The notes beneath the pieces were generated by a model. It was not told where the DNA came from, did not search any database, and saw only the letters and a program-made list of their open reading frames with translations. A program made the translations under genes and the position numbers. Positions 1 through 33,061 of a stretch of DNA of 64,000 nucleotides are shown piece after piece. The DNA lies in NCBI RefSeq assembly GCF_000003815.2, contig NC_049987.1, positions 2,977,395-3,041,394 on the forward strand, read 5' to 3'. This DNA comes from Branchiostoma floridae. Lineage: Eukaryota; Chordata; Leptocardii; Amphioxiformes; Branchiostomatidae. The number at the start of each line of letters is the position of its first letter. The stretch's first letter is position 1.

Positions 1-19394
<19,394 letters not shown>

Positions 19395-19828
19395 GTTTTC
19401 TTCGCCCGTATACGCTGACAGCCCCTCTTCCAAACTTCTCTCTGTGACCGCTGCTTAGGCCAAGCGATCAAGGAAGACTGTGGCAAGACTGCTGCTGCGG
19501 GTTGACTTTTGTAGTCAGAGCTGCCAAAAGTTTTAGGGCCGACTTCGGAGAAATCCGCCGATCTTTACCCCGGGCTTGTCACGGCACGGTACAACACGCC
19601 CACTAGGTCATGACCTCACACCGGATGTACTCCTCCGGAAGTTCTCTTTACCTTAGCTTAAACGTTTCAAGACGTCTTGGATCAATGTTCTCAAGAAGTA
19701 CACATGCTACGAATGTACTTAAGTTCAATTTGAGTCGTAATACGTAAAAGACAGGGTCAGATTTGGTAGAATTTAAAGTGTATTTTTCTTTTCAACCACC
19801 TTGCTATACCGCGGTTGACTCGAAGATT

Positions 19829-19864
19829 GTTACCTCCATGAGAAATGGAGGTATAGTTTTTAGT

Positions 19865-19939
<75 letters not shown>

Positions 19940-20640
19940 TGTTTCCGGATATTTGTGGGCATCATAACTTGAGAACCTCTTGATGGACTGCAATGATATT
20001 TGGTATGTGGGTAGGGGTTGGAGAGATAAAGGTCAAGGTCAATTTTGGGCCCCCTGGTGTGTGACCTTGGTACTGCAGCAGAACTTCAATTTTTTGTATC
20101 TTTTTAGCTGGACATACTAAAAATCTTGATTTCTTGGTGGCAGATAGCTTGTGACATGAGGAAAAGGGTATATAGGTTTGGGCCCCCTAGCGGCTTGCTC
20201 TGGAAATGCAGGAGGAATTTTGTCAAAATCTTCCAGGGACCATAACGGAACATAGGAATGATGGATTTGCATGTAGGTGTGTTTGGCAGAGATGTACATA
20301 ATGAAGTGCAAATTGAATTTGCATACTTAATGAGGAAAATCTATATTTCCAACATTTTCCATTATGGGACTCAAATACATGTACCATGTGTAACTTGTGG
20401 AAGGTGGAAGATTAGCAGATACAAATTATGCAAATAAGGCCCTAATTTGCATAATTAATGTAAAAGTGTCCTAATTCATCGAAGTACATGTAATAAATGA
20501 TTGGATTGTCAACGTAGTGACCTGTGTAAGTTATTTAAAGGCGTACATGAAGAAGCATTAATTATGCAGATGTGCAAGTCATTTGCATAATCAGAATATT
20601 TCATGGAGGTATGAGGTCTCCGAACTCTTGTTTTGGTTGG
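19829..20640 (+). repeat. Interspersed repeat with (GT)n and octamer-rich body
   Basis: Starts near gttacctccatgagaaatgg, includes a ~70-bp (GT)n tract at 19864-19935, and ends near catggaggtatgaggtctcc. The 3' half repeats atttgcat/atgcaaat motifs. Shared phrases such as aaggtcaaggtcaa and gggccccct recur in reverse orientation at about 23640-25140, 55831-56052 and 59030-59270, so this is a dispersed family. No coding capacity seen. Confidence 0.55.
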
Positions 20641-21583
20641 CACACGAGTCTGTCAACATGATACGAAGCGTTTGTCTCTAACTGGGACAGAAGGGGGTTA
20701 GTGTGTTTTTACTTAGCGGTTGTTACGCACGGAAAGTGGTCTGCTAAGCATAAATCGTGGCCAACGACCCTAAGACAAGCCCGGGCATGGTCGGGGTTCC
20801 TTCCTTTCGCTGGAAACGTTCCAATTATTACAGATTTTTAAAGACCGCAAGGAGAGAACAAAAGGGGTGATTACGTAAGATCACACTAGATTCAGTCTTG
20901 GGCATTAACTCGAGTACTAAGTGCTATCAACTTGTTCAAACTTCTGAAATTTCATAATCAATATATTGCCATCATAATAAAAATAATACCACATTGCCAA
21001 TAAACACAATTTTCGAAAATATACCGTAGACAACAAAAAGAAGGTTTCAAAGATAGTCTGACAATAGCAATGACGTTTCAAATAGTTCCTATGATTTTTT
21101 TTAAATAAAAAAACAGTAATAGTTTTTGATAAAACATGGGTATATGACATCTTCTTTTTATTCAATAACAAATATCTAACACGATATCAAAATTTTCCAC
21201 TAGACTGGGTGCAATATGACGTCAGTCAACAGGTGGCGCTCTCACTTCCCATAGCCTTCTTGGAAGCCGATGAAAGAAAATGTTGGGCGTAACAATCTAA
21301 CGGGGTCATATTCCTGGAAAAGGTCGGCGAGTTCTTTTGTACTCAGCGCTATTCATATTCACAGCGATGCCTCCCGCCAAAACGCAGCTGTTAAGTTGTA
21401 ACATCATAGCTGAATGTACAATACTGACATTTCATGCGCCACTGATGTCATCCGAGGCCATGTTGATTTCATTATATGGATCGCGTCATGTATAGTTAGT
21501 ATAGGTTAGTATACGTTTCCGATATTTTTTGTACAATCTACTTATGTAGTATATATTTGCTCTTTCTTGTAGCTGCTTTGTAC
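20641..21583. other. No gene recognised
   Basis: A/T-rich unique-looking sequence. Short open frames lack splice context, domain features or coding-like composition. Confidence 0.5.
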
Positions 21584-21788
21584 TACAGTCAAACCTGCCC
21601 AAGCGACCACCTCTTCTTAGAGACCAACTGGCCATTACGACCGCTTTTTCTCGGTCCCGAAATTTTTAAACCATTTATACTATGCATCGGGCATGTTGTG
21701 AGTCCATATTCTTCTAACCGACCACCTGTCCAAATCGACCGCTTTTTCTCGGTCCCCCGGGTGGTCGACTTGAGCAGGTTTGACTGTA
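21584..21788. mobile_element. ~205-bp MITE with TACAGTCAAACCTG termini
   Basis: Left end tacagtcaaacctgcccaag and right end cttgagcaggtttgactgta are inverted. Internal gaccacctgtccaaatcgac and gctttttctcggtccc phrases repeat within the element. Fragments of the same family lie at 52057-52197 and 53203-53319. The possible TA target is consistent with a Tc1/mariner-type origin (inference). Confidence 0.75.
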
Positions 21789-23640
21789 TTTACAGTATGG
21801 TTGAAAACAATTATTTTAGGAAACGGCTGGAATTTGATGCGCCCGCAGATTTCGTCCATGTAATCAAATCAACGTGGCCCGAAAAGAATCAAAAGCTTCT
21901 AAAATTCGTTTAATACACTGATTTTGCCACCAATCAAATGCGTCAGTTATAGATCTCCTACCCACCCAACCCTTATATTCAACTTATATCCAAGCAGATG
22001 TTCGGAGCAAAATCACGAGCATTTCTCAATGGCCATGACCCCTAACCGCTATGGCCCCCGAAAAAAAAAACGGAATATTCTTTGATGTCGCTACACAGCA
22101 TTCATGCAGGAAAACACATGACTGAAAGAACGGTAAAATCTACTTATAAAATAAAAAAAATTTAAAACAACAAAACTAAAGTCAAACAAGTGACGGTAGG
22201 TAACAAACTCTGTGACGTAATTATGGTTTGTTGATGGTGACATAACAATCTGTGTGTATGGTTCAAACATAAACACCGTTCATAACAGTCCCTTTCTGTT
22301 CCTGATCATCACGCCTTACTTTCAGGGAGCCGGAACAAAACATACTAGTACTCAACCTATGTCGTATACAACGCACACGCTCCTCCAAGTCCTAAAAATA
22401 TAAGGTACACAAATTATTTCCTAAAGTTTGAGTTCCCACTGACAATGGCTTAATTCTGTGTATATGCCAAATATATAATTTCCATTCATGAAAACTATCC
22501 TTCAATCCCTGGTGCAAAATATAATTACCCAACATGAACATACTCTTTCTGCCCCTGCTAATTCCCTCTACTTTCGGAGTTCCGGTCACAAAATACACAT
22601 TCCTACCCGTCAGATTAAGAGCGTGGCCACCCTACCTATATAGTAGTGAATCGCATACAGGACACATCACGTCAGCTTATACCAAAAACTTACTTAAAAG
22701 CTAACATACCTATCACTGCCAAATTTAAAACACAGCGAAGTCAGCATCTCAATCGAACGACACCAAATGAAAAAGTAGGTCAATGACAGCTGTGGATATA
22801 GGCCAGCTGGTTTACAATACCAGGGAAATAGGGGTGACATCTCAAATTATTACATCGATAATGAAAACAGCTACCGCAAAAAAAATCATCCCAAGGATCA
22901 AACACGTTCTAACCATAAAATGCATATGACTATCAACCGCGCAAAATGTTAACAGTATGCTATGTCAAACAAACCTCAATATTGGAAACGCAAAGCCCGA
23001 ACGAGATGGCATATTCCGACAAGGACAACATCTGCTTGACGGTATCAAATTACTACAAGGCTTTAGGCACAATCATAGGAAGACCTGAACCACTATACCG
23101 GACAATGTAGGGGAGACGATTCCATTAGAATTTCAGCCAGTAATACATGCGTTCCTATGGGAGAGTTGAGGAAACAAATATGCAATTACCTCAAGAATTA
23201 AAAGATCAAGCCATACAAACTTACCTTCAAATGATAGCAAACTATGTCCAGTCTTAGCAAATTCAGTTGCAAGAATTTCTATACGGCTAATCTTTTGATA
23301 CACCCCCCTAATTAGAGCCCTTGGTTTGGCCCATTTTGCTGAAAACAGCATTCTGGCGACGATGCCACTATTTCAGGGGGGTGCGGAAACCCCCTCGATC
23401 GAGAAAGGTCATTTTTTACAACTAATTCTACCAGTGTAGGGTCTTCCCTACTGCAGCCACTCCCAAAATGCCCAGATTTCACATAAAATCCCACCAAGAA
23501 AGGCTTTTCAATGGTTTAAAGCCTTGTTTTTATTTGAGCTCTCTCACCGTGGGCTCTAGGCGCATGTGCTAATGCTTACGTCACCCCTGTAGGGGTGAAA
23601 ACTGAAATTTAACATCCATAACTAGAGTTCCACGAACACA
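21789..23640. other. No gene recognised
   Basis: Open frames up to ~70 codons only, with no domain features. Function, if any, would be regulatory. Confidence 0.45.
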
Positions 23641-25145
23641 TACCTTTGCCAAATAAACCAGTTTTTTTTTATGTAGAATGATGTCTGTAGACAAATGCGT
23701 TACTCATTTCATTTTCTTTATAATTATATGCTTGGGGTTGGTTTATAAAATTTCGGCATTGATTATGCAAATTAGATCCCGAGTTACAATTACTTGATAT
23801 CAAATTGTATCAAGCATTACTTAAGCTATCAGCATACCAAAAATCATGATGATCCTTTGATCCATTCTTGACTTATTCTCTTTCAAAGTCTTTAAATACA
23901 CCTCTTACTCTCTTCTCTATTTCTCAGTTACATATGTGACAACTTTGATGAAAGAACTATAATGGAATGCAGTGGATTTATGAACTTTTCCTAATCAATT
24001 GTGCAAATTAGCTGTTAATTTGCATAATAAGTATCACATTATATAAGTCTTCACTTAGGCTATCTACATGCCAAAAATCATGACGATCCGTCAACACGTT
24101 CATATTTTCTCATTGATTATACAAATAAGATCATCATTTGCATGATAAATATGTATTGACATTTCTCTCTTTCTCAGCAACATATGTGACAATTAATAAA
24201 GTCCTATCATGGAATTTCGTGAATTTATAAAATATCCTCATTTATTATGCAAATTAGCTGTTTATTTGCATAATTTGTATCTCATTATGTAGGTCTTCAC
24301 TTACGCCACCTACATACCGAAAAACATGATGATCCATCAACATGTTTATATTTCCTCATTAATTAAGCAAATGAGGTCATCTTTTGCATAATTGATATCT
24401 ATCGACATTTCTCTCCTTTCCAGAGCATATGTGACAAGTTTGAAAGTCATATCATGGAATGCAGTGGATTTATAAATTTTCCTAATTTATTATGCAAATT
24501 AGCTGCTGATTTGCATAATTAGTATACCATTATATAAGTTATCACTCATTGTATCTACATACCAAAAATCATGACGATCCGTCAACACGTTGTAGAGTTA
24601 TCCTTGTCCAAAGTTTGAAAGGAAACCGGTGCTTGCAGTTTTAAAAAAAAGTCGCTAGGGGGCCCAAACTCACAGCACTTACTCTCTGCCTCGAGGGCTA
24701 TCTACCACTCAAAAATCATGACCACAGCATGTCCAGAACACGAGATATAAAAAAATAAGTTTCCGCTGCAGTACCTTAGGAAGCCGCTAGGGGGCCCATT
24801 ATCGAACTTGACCTTTGTTTTCCCGAATCCTACCCACCTATTACATATCATTAGGATCCATCTTAGGCTTCTCGAGTTATGCTGTTGACACACAGACACA
24901 CAGACACACACACAAACACGCCCAAAACATAACCTTAGCCATTCTGGCAAAGGTAATAAAAACAGCTACGGCGAAAAAAAAAACAACGTGCATCATTTCC
25001 CAACCGAGTACAGACGACATGCCAATCCACATGCGATTGCGGCATACGGAACATAGAGATATAGGTGCGAACACTCAACGCACAAAGTGATTACAATACT
25101 CTGTTACTGGAGGTTACCCTCCAGTGTCACAGAGTAATAATTGTT
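23641..25145 (-). repeat. ~240-bp tandem array with paired octamer motifs, in a dispersed repeat
   Basis: The phrase aaaaatcatgatgatcc or a close variant recurs at about 23840, 24077, 24321 and 24567, a period of 237-246 bp. Each unit carries ATGCAAAT and its complement ATTTGCAT close together, for example tatgcaaattagctg then atttgcataat. The right part (24680-25140) continues into (AC)n and a diverged copy of the 4772-7201 repeat. It is the opposite orientation of the family at 19829-20640. Confidence 0.6.
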
Positions 25146-25276
25146 ACATGAGAAATTAAATTATGCCTCATTACTTCCGAGGCGGACAGAAGAGACTCCG
25201 GTGCTATATAGTGCGACTGGATACCAAACTAACTCTGAGAATAAATGGGTTGGATAGGGGGTTACATCCTCCTACA

Positions 25277-25529
25277 CAGGGTACATCCAACTGCCAAACG
25301 GCCTGTCTGGATGTGCCCTGCTCTTTCAACCGTCACCCTTAGTTCCTGACCGCCCTGCTTATAAATATTAATAAGGTTACTCATACATACGAGACAGCTT
25401 TTGAAAACGGAAAGCCTAATCTTTGATTGGCTGAAAGCTGGTCTGGGGGGACGTCCACAGGTACTAAGAGTGACGGTGAAAAGAGCAGAGTACATTCAGA
25501 CAGGCCGTTTGGCTGTTGGATGTACCCTG
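25277..25529. mobile_element. ~253-bp MITE with ~70-bp inverted repeats
   Basis: Left cagggtacatccaactgcc and right ggctgttggatgtaccctg are inverted. The match continues through aaacggcctgtctg/cagacaggccgttt, gctctttcaaccgtcac/gtgacggtgaaaagagc and on to cttagt/actaag. The interior is short and A/T-rich. No ORF. Confidence 0.75.
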
Positions 25530-28500
25530 CTAAAGAATAACTGATCTTCTTCGTTGACCTTGGAATTGACCTTATCTATGGAATCAGTATACAGTTGCGA
25601 TCTTTTTTTTTTAGTTGACGGAAAATATGATATTTACTCATTAGTAAACAACAGTATAGATACGAACGGATACGTTTTTGGCGAACAATTCATGTTTCGT
25701 CATCAACGTCCTGCAGCATACAATCATTCCGATAGGTGGCGCTTCTGTCATGTCAGGCGAAGCTGTGCATTCAGAACACACACAAAAAACGCAGTAAGAA
25801 ATCTGATACAAAAATAACACGAAAACAACACAGACTATCGACACCACTTTGAGTAGGTCGTTGTTACGTCATTGCGTCTATCAAATCTTGGAATCGTTGA
25901 TTCTGTAAACCCTGATAATTTATTTTTCTCTTCCGCTGAAGACGTCTAGTTTGGGCTGAGATATGAGAAAATAGCATGTTTAGTTGATTGTCCACCATCT
26001 TTTGGTCAGGGTGAATGTAGCCCCCCCCCCCCCCCCGCTAGTGATCTCGCCCNNNNNNNNNNNNNNNNNNNNNNNNNNNNNNNNNNNNNNNNNNNNNNNN
26101 NNNNNNNNNNNNNNNNNNNNNNNNNNNNNNNNNNNNNNNNNNNNNNNNNNNNATATACACGAGTTTGATACATAACTCCCTCCATAGTATCAATATTAAC
26201 GTAACACGATGGTCCAAAAGGGCATGAAAAATCCCCACTTGTGGGACATGAATATTGATGATAATTAGATGTCAATCACTGTTGTCTCCATTGGAAACTG
26301 TCCGTGATTGGTTGAAAATTTAAAAGGCGGGCCGTAGTAATGTTTATGTTACGATATCTCCCCTGTGTCAACGTCGCTATTCATATGCGTTACCTGCCAC
26401 TGGTATCAATTGTTATTATATTAGCACGTTTTAACAATACCAATTCGTTGCCTGACTCAAAACCAACAGGATTTTCAGTATAGTTTTGTCCATCTTATGG
26501 TCAAAATACCTAAAGATATTCCATCATCAAAAAATACCAGCCAGCTCCCCGCTGGTGAAGTTGGACGATTTGTGCTGGGTTTCGACGGCAAAAGATTCAA
26601 TATGGCGCTAGTAGTAGTAAAATATTCCAAACTGAACGTATTTGTAATATAAACAGCTTTACCAAGCCACTTTTCAGCGAGAAATTATTGACAGGATACG
26701 GTTTGAAAGTTCCTTCCGATAAAATAGAACAAGATAGCGCAACAGTTGGAACGGATTGGTTGCACCGAGCGCTACTGTGCTCAAATAGAAGACACCATTT
26801 ATTAAACACACTGTGTCCATGGCCAGTCCCAGTTTGTACGTTTTTCTCTCCAATCATTGCCCAGGTTGTAGACCAACCTTAAAGTTTAGTTGTAATCCTG
26901 ATCTGGCATTTTAGACCTTTTCAAAAAGGTGCCTTGTAAATTGTTACGAATTACCGACGCCGTCAGTTCTTGACAACAATAATCCCACTTGGGTAACATC
27001 ATTTGTAGCAGCATGGGTGAGTTGTACATTAAAAAAACACAGACACCATTTATTTTGAAACCAATTATCTAATTGAGTCACATATTCTGTGAAATGTGTT
27101 CTGGTTATTTTGAATAAAAGTCCTGCAATGAATTAACTTAGTAATACGTTCTGTTTAGTTTGCTAAAGAAAACAATCCGAAACCACACGCAACATTTCCC
27201 ACCACAATACAGTAGACTATCCCATTGACCTGAGATGAACCGGCGGGCGCCATGTTTGATTTCCCAAGCGGTCACGAAAACTCGACCCAAACACAGAATA
27301 AAGAAGGAAAAATACACAAGCATACACAAAACACACACAACTTAGGAGGATGAAAACTTAAGTCTGATTCATGTAACCGATGACCAGAATATAGTTGCCT
27401 TTGATACACAATCAAATCAAATTACGGAACGATAGTGAAAAAAAAAAAACGTGGTTCGTCCAAAACTAGCTTAAAACAAGCAGCTTTGATCAAAACTCCT
27501 TGCTTGTAACTTACAGGACAAAAGTACTGAATACACACACCAAACAATTTCAGAGACTTTGCATTTGATTTACAGTTGAAAACCCCGCTCCCAGCACAGG
27601 CACAAAGAGATGATTTGCATGAAAGTGCCCGCGAAGACAAAGGGGCGCTAATAAGGCTCTGTCATCTATGCCAACACCGCCTCATTATAGCTTCAAAACA
27701 TCTCTTTTTCAGCGTGGAAACTCTGAATAAAGTGCTCATTTCATATTTTGACCGATATTTTCCGATCCTACCGATAAAATGAAACAAAAACTACTCCATT
27801 TGAAAGAGCAAAAGCCGCCCACCATCTTGGTTTTCGTATTTGTTTTTCTATCGGTGCGTTCAGGAATTATGGGAGAAAAAAGTATCGGTAAATAGGAACA
27901 GAATTTTAAATGTATCAGACATAAAAAACTACACAGTAGAAATTTATTTTAGAAAGTTTGAGCTTAGATAAGGGTATAAATGTTTGATTCCAACGTAAAT
28001 GAGAAAAAAAAGTCGGTGGGGTTCAGAGTTCAGAGACTGAAAGTGACTTTTGCCACGTCCCGTGAAAGCGGGGATTTGAGCACTGTATTGCACTGACACT
28101 TTTTGAGTTTTACGTCGTTTCAAGGCTGACATTTTTATTTGTCATGTATATGCTTTTGTTAATTTATATCATAAACTAATCGATCATAATCTTGGGAAAT
28201 ACTTCTGCTGCTTTCTGTATATATGCCGTGCGGCACTTCAGACCCGCCTGTGGGTGTGGCCTATTAGCATAGCAACGAGAAGAATGGCCTAGCAACAGAC
28301 CAGCGTGAATTACATGGTAATAAGATAGTTGAACTTGTTTCAGACAAGGAGGGTTGGGTCCCTTGTATTCCCGTTATTGCACGTACCCTAGTCTTGACAT
28401 AAGATGTGTTTCATTGTATTTACCTGTCCTCTAGTGTATCTCCAATATGAAGTCTCTACCATGAATTGACCACAAAAGAACTATGTAATGTCTTTATAAA

Positions 28501-28989
28501 TTATGCAAATAAGGTATTCATTAGAATAACGCACATTTTGGTATATGCACCTGGCCAAGGGATATCTTCACCTCCAACATGACTCTTTTTTCTAGTATTT
28601 AGGAACTGGTGCGTTTGCCCGTGTTTCTTAAGACTGGTACTTTACCAGTGTTTGTGTAGCATTTAGCAACAGGTATATCAACTTGCGTGTAGATAGTGTT
28701 TATAATAAAAACTGTTATTCACTTGTGTTTTTATTTAATTGTGCTTTGGAAATGTTTCCTGCACAAGATAGAAAATACTGTGACAAATCGAAAACATATA
28801 GCTGACTTATTCGGTGCATAGATGGTGTTCATTTATGCGTTCGCGATAGCGCTGTCTTTTTATGCCACCTCAACTGCAAAAAAAAAAAAGCATTTTTCAT
28901 TTCAATGGCTTGTTTGCACCGAACCGCATAGTATCGACTTTCGAGGTATAACATCTTCAGGTAATAAGGTGACATATACGTTACTCCCT
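25530..28989. other. No gene recognised; includes assembly gap 26053-26152
   Basis: About 3.4 kb with no supportable exon. A C17 run precedes a 100-N gap at 26053-26152. Short open frames across the gap are meaningless. Confidence 0.45.
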
Positions 28990-29089
28990 NNNNNNNNNNN
29001 NNNNNNNNNNNNNNNNNNNNNNNNNNNNNNNNNNNNNNNNNNNNNNNNNNNNNNNNNNNNNNNNNNNNNNNNNNNNNNNNNNNNNNNNN
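28990..29089. other. Assembly gap (100 N)
   Basis: Exactly 100 N, followed directly by a G10 run and cgagatcgct. The first bases resemble the reverse complement of the left edge of the gap at 26053. Confidence 0.99.
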
Positions 29090-31310
29090 GGGGGGGGGGC
29101 GAGATCGCTGTCACACCGGCCCTTTTTTATTGCTGGCCGGGGTGGATTCTTGCTCTCCCTACCTTTTGAAACTTCTTACCTATGTGTCTGGGCGATAAAA
29201 TCTCACCAGCACTCCCTACACCTTTCGTATACAGCACTGCTTGCGATCTATCATACTTTTTGTTTCCGAAAGCTGCCCGGTAGGTACATACAACGTGCAG
29301 TAAGTACGGCAATATATTAAAGACAACATGTTTTGAGAGAACTGTGGAACCTCGCGTTGCCGCTAGGTGGCGTGTGTTGTTTACGTTTACGACGATGACA
29401 CCGTCAAGACTCATCTCACATACAGCGATCCATTAAGACCTGTCATTGACAGTTACTCTTTACTCATATTCGTGCTTCTACTATTTATCACCTTGTACTG
29501 AACTTCCAGGTAAGGCTGCAATAAGTAAAAAAAAATATCTTTATTTTGTTTTAAAACACTAAATGTACGAATCTTAGTTTTGGAATCGTATATCACTATG
29601 TCCTAACCTGATATCCAGCCGTATTATAGCTCCCGTGTCTCTTCCGTATTTGTGGAGAGGACAGAAGAGACTCTGGTGCTTTGATACGCCAAGCTACCTA
29701 TGTCACACATATGACTTTTTGACACGGAATGTTCTAGACATGATGTTTTAGGTCATCCTTTTTTGCACAAGTACAGCGGAATTTCATGACGCCTGATATT
29801 TACAGATATCTTGTAAAATTTGACAACCCTCCTAACGTGAGTTGCGTCCAGTTTCTACTACTCCTTTGGCAAAAAAAAAACAGTAAAAAGTATATTTTGA
29901 TTGTGGTACACTATCATTATCTCACCATGAAATGCCAATGCTTATACACAATAGATGCAGTCACCCAGAGTGACAGATAAGATTTGGCCTAGAGTCAAAG
30001 CCGATTTTCTCATTATTACATGTCAGTAGAGGCACTTTGGGAACGCCCCAAAACATTTCACTTGTGACGTGTATCCCAAATACAGTTGTTTCTGAGGTAA
30101 GGGTAATTTACAACTTAGAAATATAGTTGGTTGTGATGTAATTAGGATTTACAGAGTACACATTTGACTGTTTGTGATGTAATGGCAATTTCCAAGGTAG
30201 AAATCAGACAAATTGCACGTACGGAGGGTTGTGCCCTTAGATTTACAGCCTCACTTATGTATTTACTAGTATATAAAATGATGTAAGTGTCCGCGAAAGA
30301 TATTTCTCTTCAAGTCTTGGGCATGATTTTTGTTTACTTCTAGGTATACATTTTTATTTTTCGTTTCCTAAAACAACCCGGCCAGGCCCAGGTTTGTGAC
30401 CTCGGTTCATTGAACGGTTATCCCACTTTTGAACAGGGGGTTGTTGAAGAATGTTTTGTCACGTTCTATATAACGAAATCATTAGAAATTTTTCAACATT
30501 CCTGGCACATTTGGCCCGATTGTGGCATAACAGACCACCCAGATCCTGCGTATTCTTTAAATGTTTTGTTCAGCCATGACACCCCGTGTATTGAAATAGT
30601 ATGTCCCTAATCATATGTTTATACGCAGAAGAAACCGATATCTCATTGATATATAACGAATAAATAACGAATCAGCAACAATATGTTTTCACGACTGTAG
30701 CGTGTACTGGATACTCGTCCATGTCAGCCCCTTTTGTACATCGTGACTTTAACCCGATTTGTGGCTAATAAGATAAGAACGTCCCTGACATTAAATGGTA
30801 GTGCATCGTTTAGCTATTCCACGAACAAACACCTAACTGGAAATCCTTACATCTGCACCGGTTAAAAATAGCACAAGGAAACGATTAGTTTGTGCAGCAC
30901 AAACCCTGCAGACGAGGGATGTAACTCCTCCACGCAAACAGAGGAGGCCGGCCGGCCGAATGTTGGGCGGGCTGCTATAAGCGAGATTTAGTCAGGCTAG
31001 AAAAATGTATGTTGAGCTAGCAGATTGATTCTTAATCTTTTATCGAAATGATTGGCACGGGGTCGCGTCTCTTCTGTCATGTATGCTCTGATTTATAAAC
31101 TCTATGAAAATGAAGGTGTTGTAATAATCATGTTGTCTGCTTTTTCTCTGTCCCTACTCTAAATAACGCAATGAGCACCGCAATGCTCAAAAATGTAACC
31201 AAATTTACTTCTTTGACATGTCGTTACAGTTCTTTATAGGAAGCATCAGTAACAGTATTTCTAACACACAGTATTGTGCTCAAAATGTGTATGTGTATGG
31301 GTCTGTAATG
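29090..31310. other. No gene recognised; MITE fragments
   Basis: No supportable exon. At 30211-30242 the text caaattgcacgtacggaggg and ttgtgcccttag matches ends of the element at 45002-45135. At 30335-30400 it matches the right end of the 12354-12553 MITE. Confidence 0.45.
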
Positions 31311-31321
31311 TCATTAACCCT

Positions 31322-31545
31322 CAAACACCCAAGTGGGGTCCATTTGGACCCCAGGCATATATTTTGAAGTGTCATTTGAACATTTTTGATCGGAGGAAAA
31401 ATTCCTTCCGTGACTTTGTCAGTCAATATCTGCCATACCTTTCCCTACGTTTTTACGACAATTGGTACAATACTGTGGAAACAATAAGGAAAGCCTGTGA
31501 TCCGTCCGTCTGGGGTCCAAACGGACCCCAGCAAAAATATACACT
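31322..31545. repeat. Pair of near-palindromic hairpin repeats
   Basis: tggggtccatttggacccca at about 31334 and tggggtccaaacggacccca at about 31511 each form an 8-bp stem with a 4-base loop. Similar A/T-rich text follows both. They are probably the ends of a short nonautonomous element. Confidence 0.5.
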
Positions 31546-31941
31546 TAAAACCAACTTTTGGGATTAACTCCTAGACTTCTTATCGTATGACCACCAAACT
31601 TTTATGGGATACTACAAGACAAAGTAAATCCTCACAAAAAATTCTGTCATCACCATATAATGGGACGACATTATGACGTCATTTGAAGTGACGATATTTC
31701 AATGTCAACGCCATTTCCTTGACAGAGACGTTTTGTGATAACACAAAGGTCTAACTATGCCGCAGGCAGAAAGGGGATTCCCCTAAATGTCAACTTTCAA
31801 CTCTGTTGCAAAGCAGTCCCATTGGTGCCCTTAACTGTCAAGCTATTGTTCATATAATGATAGCCACATGTAAAGCTATACGTATATATGGACCGACGCG
31901 CGTACAAGGTCAGGTAGCCAGGGCGACTCTGTGTAGACCAC

Positions 31942-31991
31942 TATAAGAACAAGTGTTGCGCCGACTGACCGGTCAGGATTGTCTGACACAG
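31942..31991 (+). promoter_or_regulatory. Possible TATA box and noncoding first exon upstream of the Sushi/EGF/CTLD gene
   Basis: ctataagaac lies at 31941-31950, and a good donor cacag|gtacgt follows at 31991/31992. A TTTCAG acceptor lies at 35208, nine bases before the ATG of the plus-strand gene. A short 5' UTR exon here is compatible but unproven. Confidence 0.22.
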
Positions 31992-32392
31992 GTACGTTTT
32001 CACCAGCTACATTCTACCTCTGAACGTCCTTAATGATGATTATATGTAGGTTGCAGAAGACTTTAAAAATGAAAGGTACGGTCTAAACTATGTCTGAGCA
32101 TGTCGTTAAACTGATTGGTGGGCGGTAGCCATGCTAAACCCCAAAGAAGGCGATCGACGAGTGAAAAAACTGGATGTGTGTGACCTTTCATGTGGATGCG
32201 ATGTACAATTACAATTCAAAAGCAAACGAAACGAACAAAGGTTATCTGTAAAGTTTGTTGAACGATCTGTCACACAGTGTGGCACACTAGTAGTCTTCAC
32301 AAGACACTCAGTGGGAGGGCTAAGATCGCCTTTTTTATCTTTTCTTCCGGGCAGACAATGTGGCACTGCACTCAAGTTAACTTATATTTAAA

Positions 32393-32588
32393 TTGCCACA
32401 TAAAGAGATCCCCGACCGTAGTGAAGTACCCATTTTACACCCGGGTGAAGTGAAGAAGGTCGTGTTAAGTGTCGTTTCCAACGCCGCAACGTCGGGGGCA
32501 TGACGAGTATCGAACCCGGGGTTTCTAGGTTTCGAGCACCGGGACTGGTAACTGCCAGTTACGCCAACACAAGGCCCTTGTTTCGTGT
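32393..32588 (-). mobile_element. tRNA-derived SINE
   Basis: On the minus strand it reads ttggcgtaactggcagttac (A-box-like), then gggttcgatactcgt (B-box), then a body containing gacacttaacacgacc and cacccgggtgtaaaatggg. This is the usual order of a tRNA head and unrelated body. Related copies are at 50268-50400 and 62574-62765. Confidence 0.75.
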
Positions 32589-33061
32589 CTGTCTTGCAAA
32601 ACGGCAGGTGGAAGATGCCACTGAATGCCGCAGATCCAAGTGCTGCAGAGTGGAGGGCTATTCTGTGCATATTTGTCAGTTTACTGTTTTGTCCACTGCA
32701 CTGTAGTTGGCACAAAGGTACATACTGCTTTCTCTGCTTAGCACTCAGCATTCGGGAAAGAGCATGGAAGTTGAACACACACCACTACCAGTGGACTAGC
32801 CCCCTGCAGTAGTGATTGCACAAAGTTGTGTGGCCCGGGGCTACTGAAACAGAGATCGGCACCACCCTATGCGCCATCAGGCACAGGAAGGACTTTGACT
32901 ACGACCATGTACATAGTATCATTTCAAAGTTTTCATTCTTTTTTATTTTTCACAAAACTGTGTGCACATAAAGTTGGATTTGATCAAAACAAATTTTGGA
33001 CGCAGTGAGCTGGCTATAATGGCAGATGCAGGCACACCTCAGGTGATCGTAGGTCAAAGCT

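Noticed and set aside
23641-24600. CRISPR-like array
   Set aside because: Units of ~240 bp are diverged throughout with no short constant repeat and unique spacers, and the genome is eukaryotic.
32131-32812. Short overlapping open frames as a small gene
   Set aside because: Much of the interval is a tRNA-derived SINE and the rest has no exon structure.
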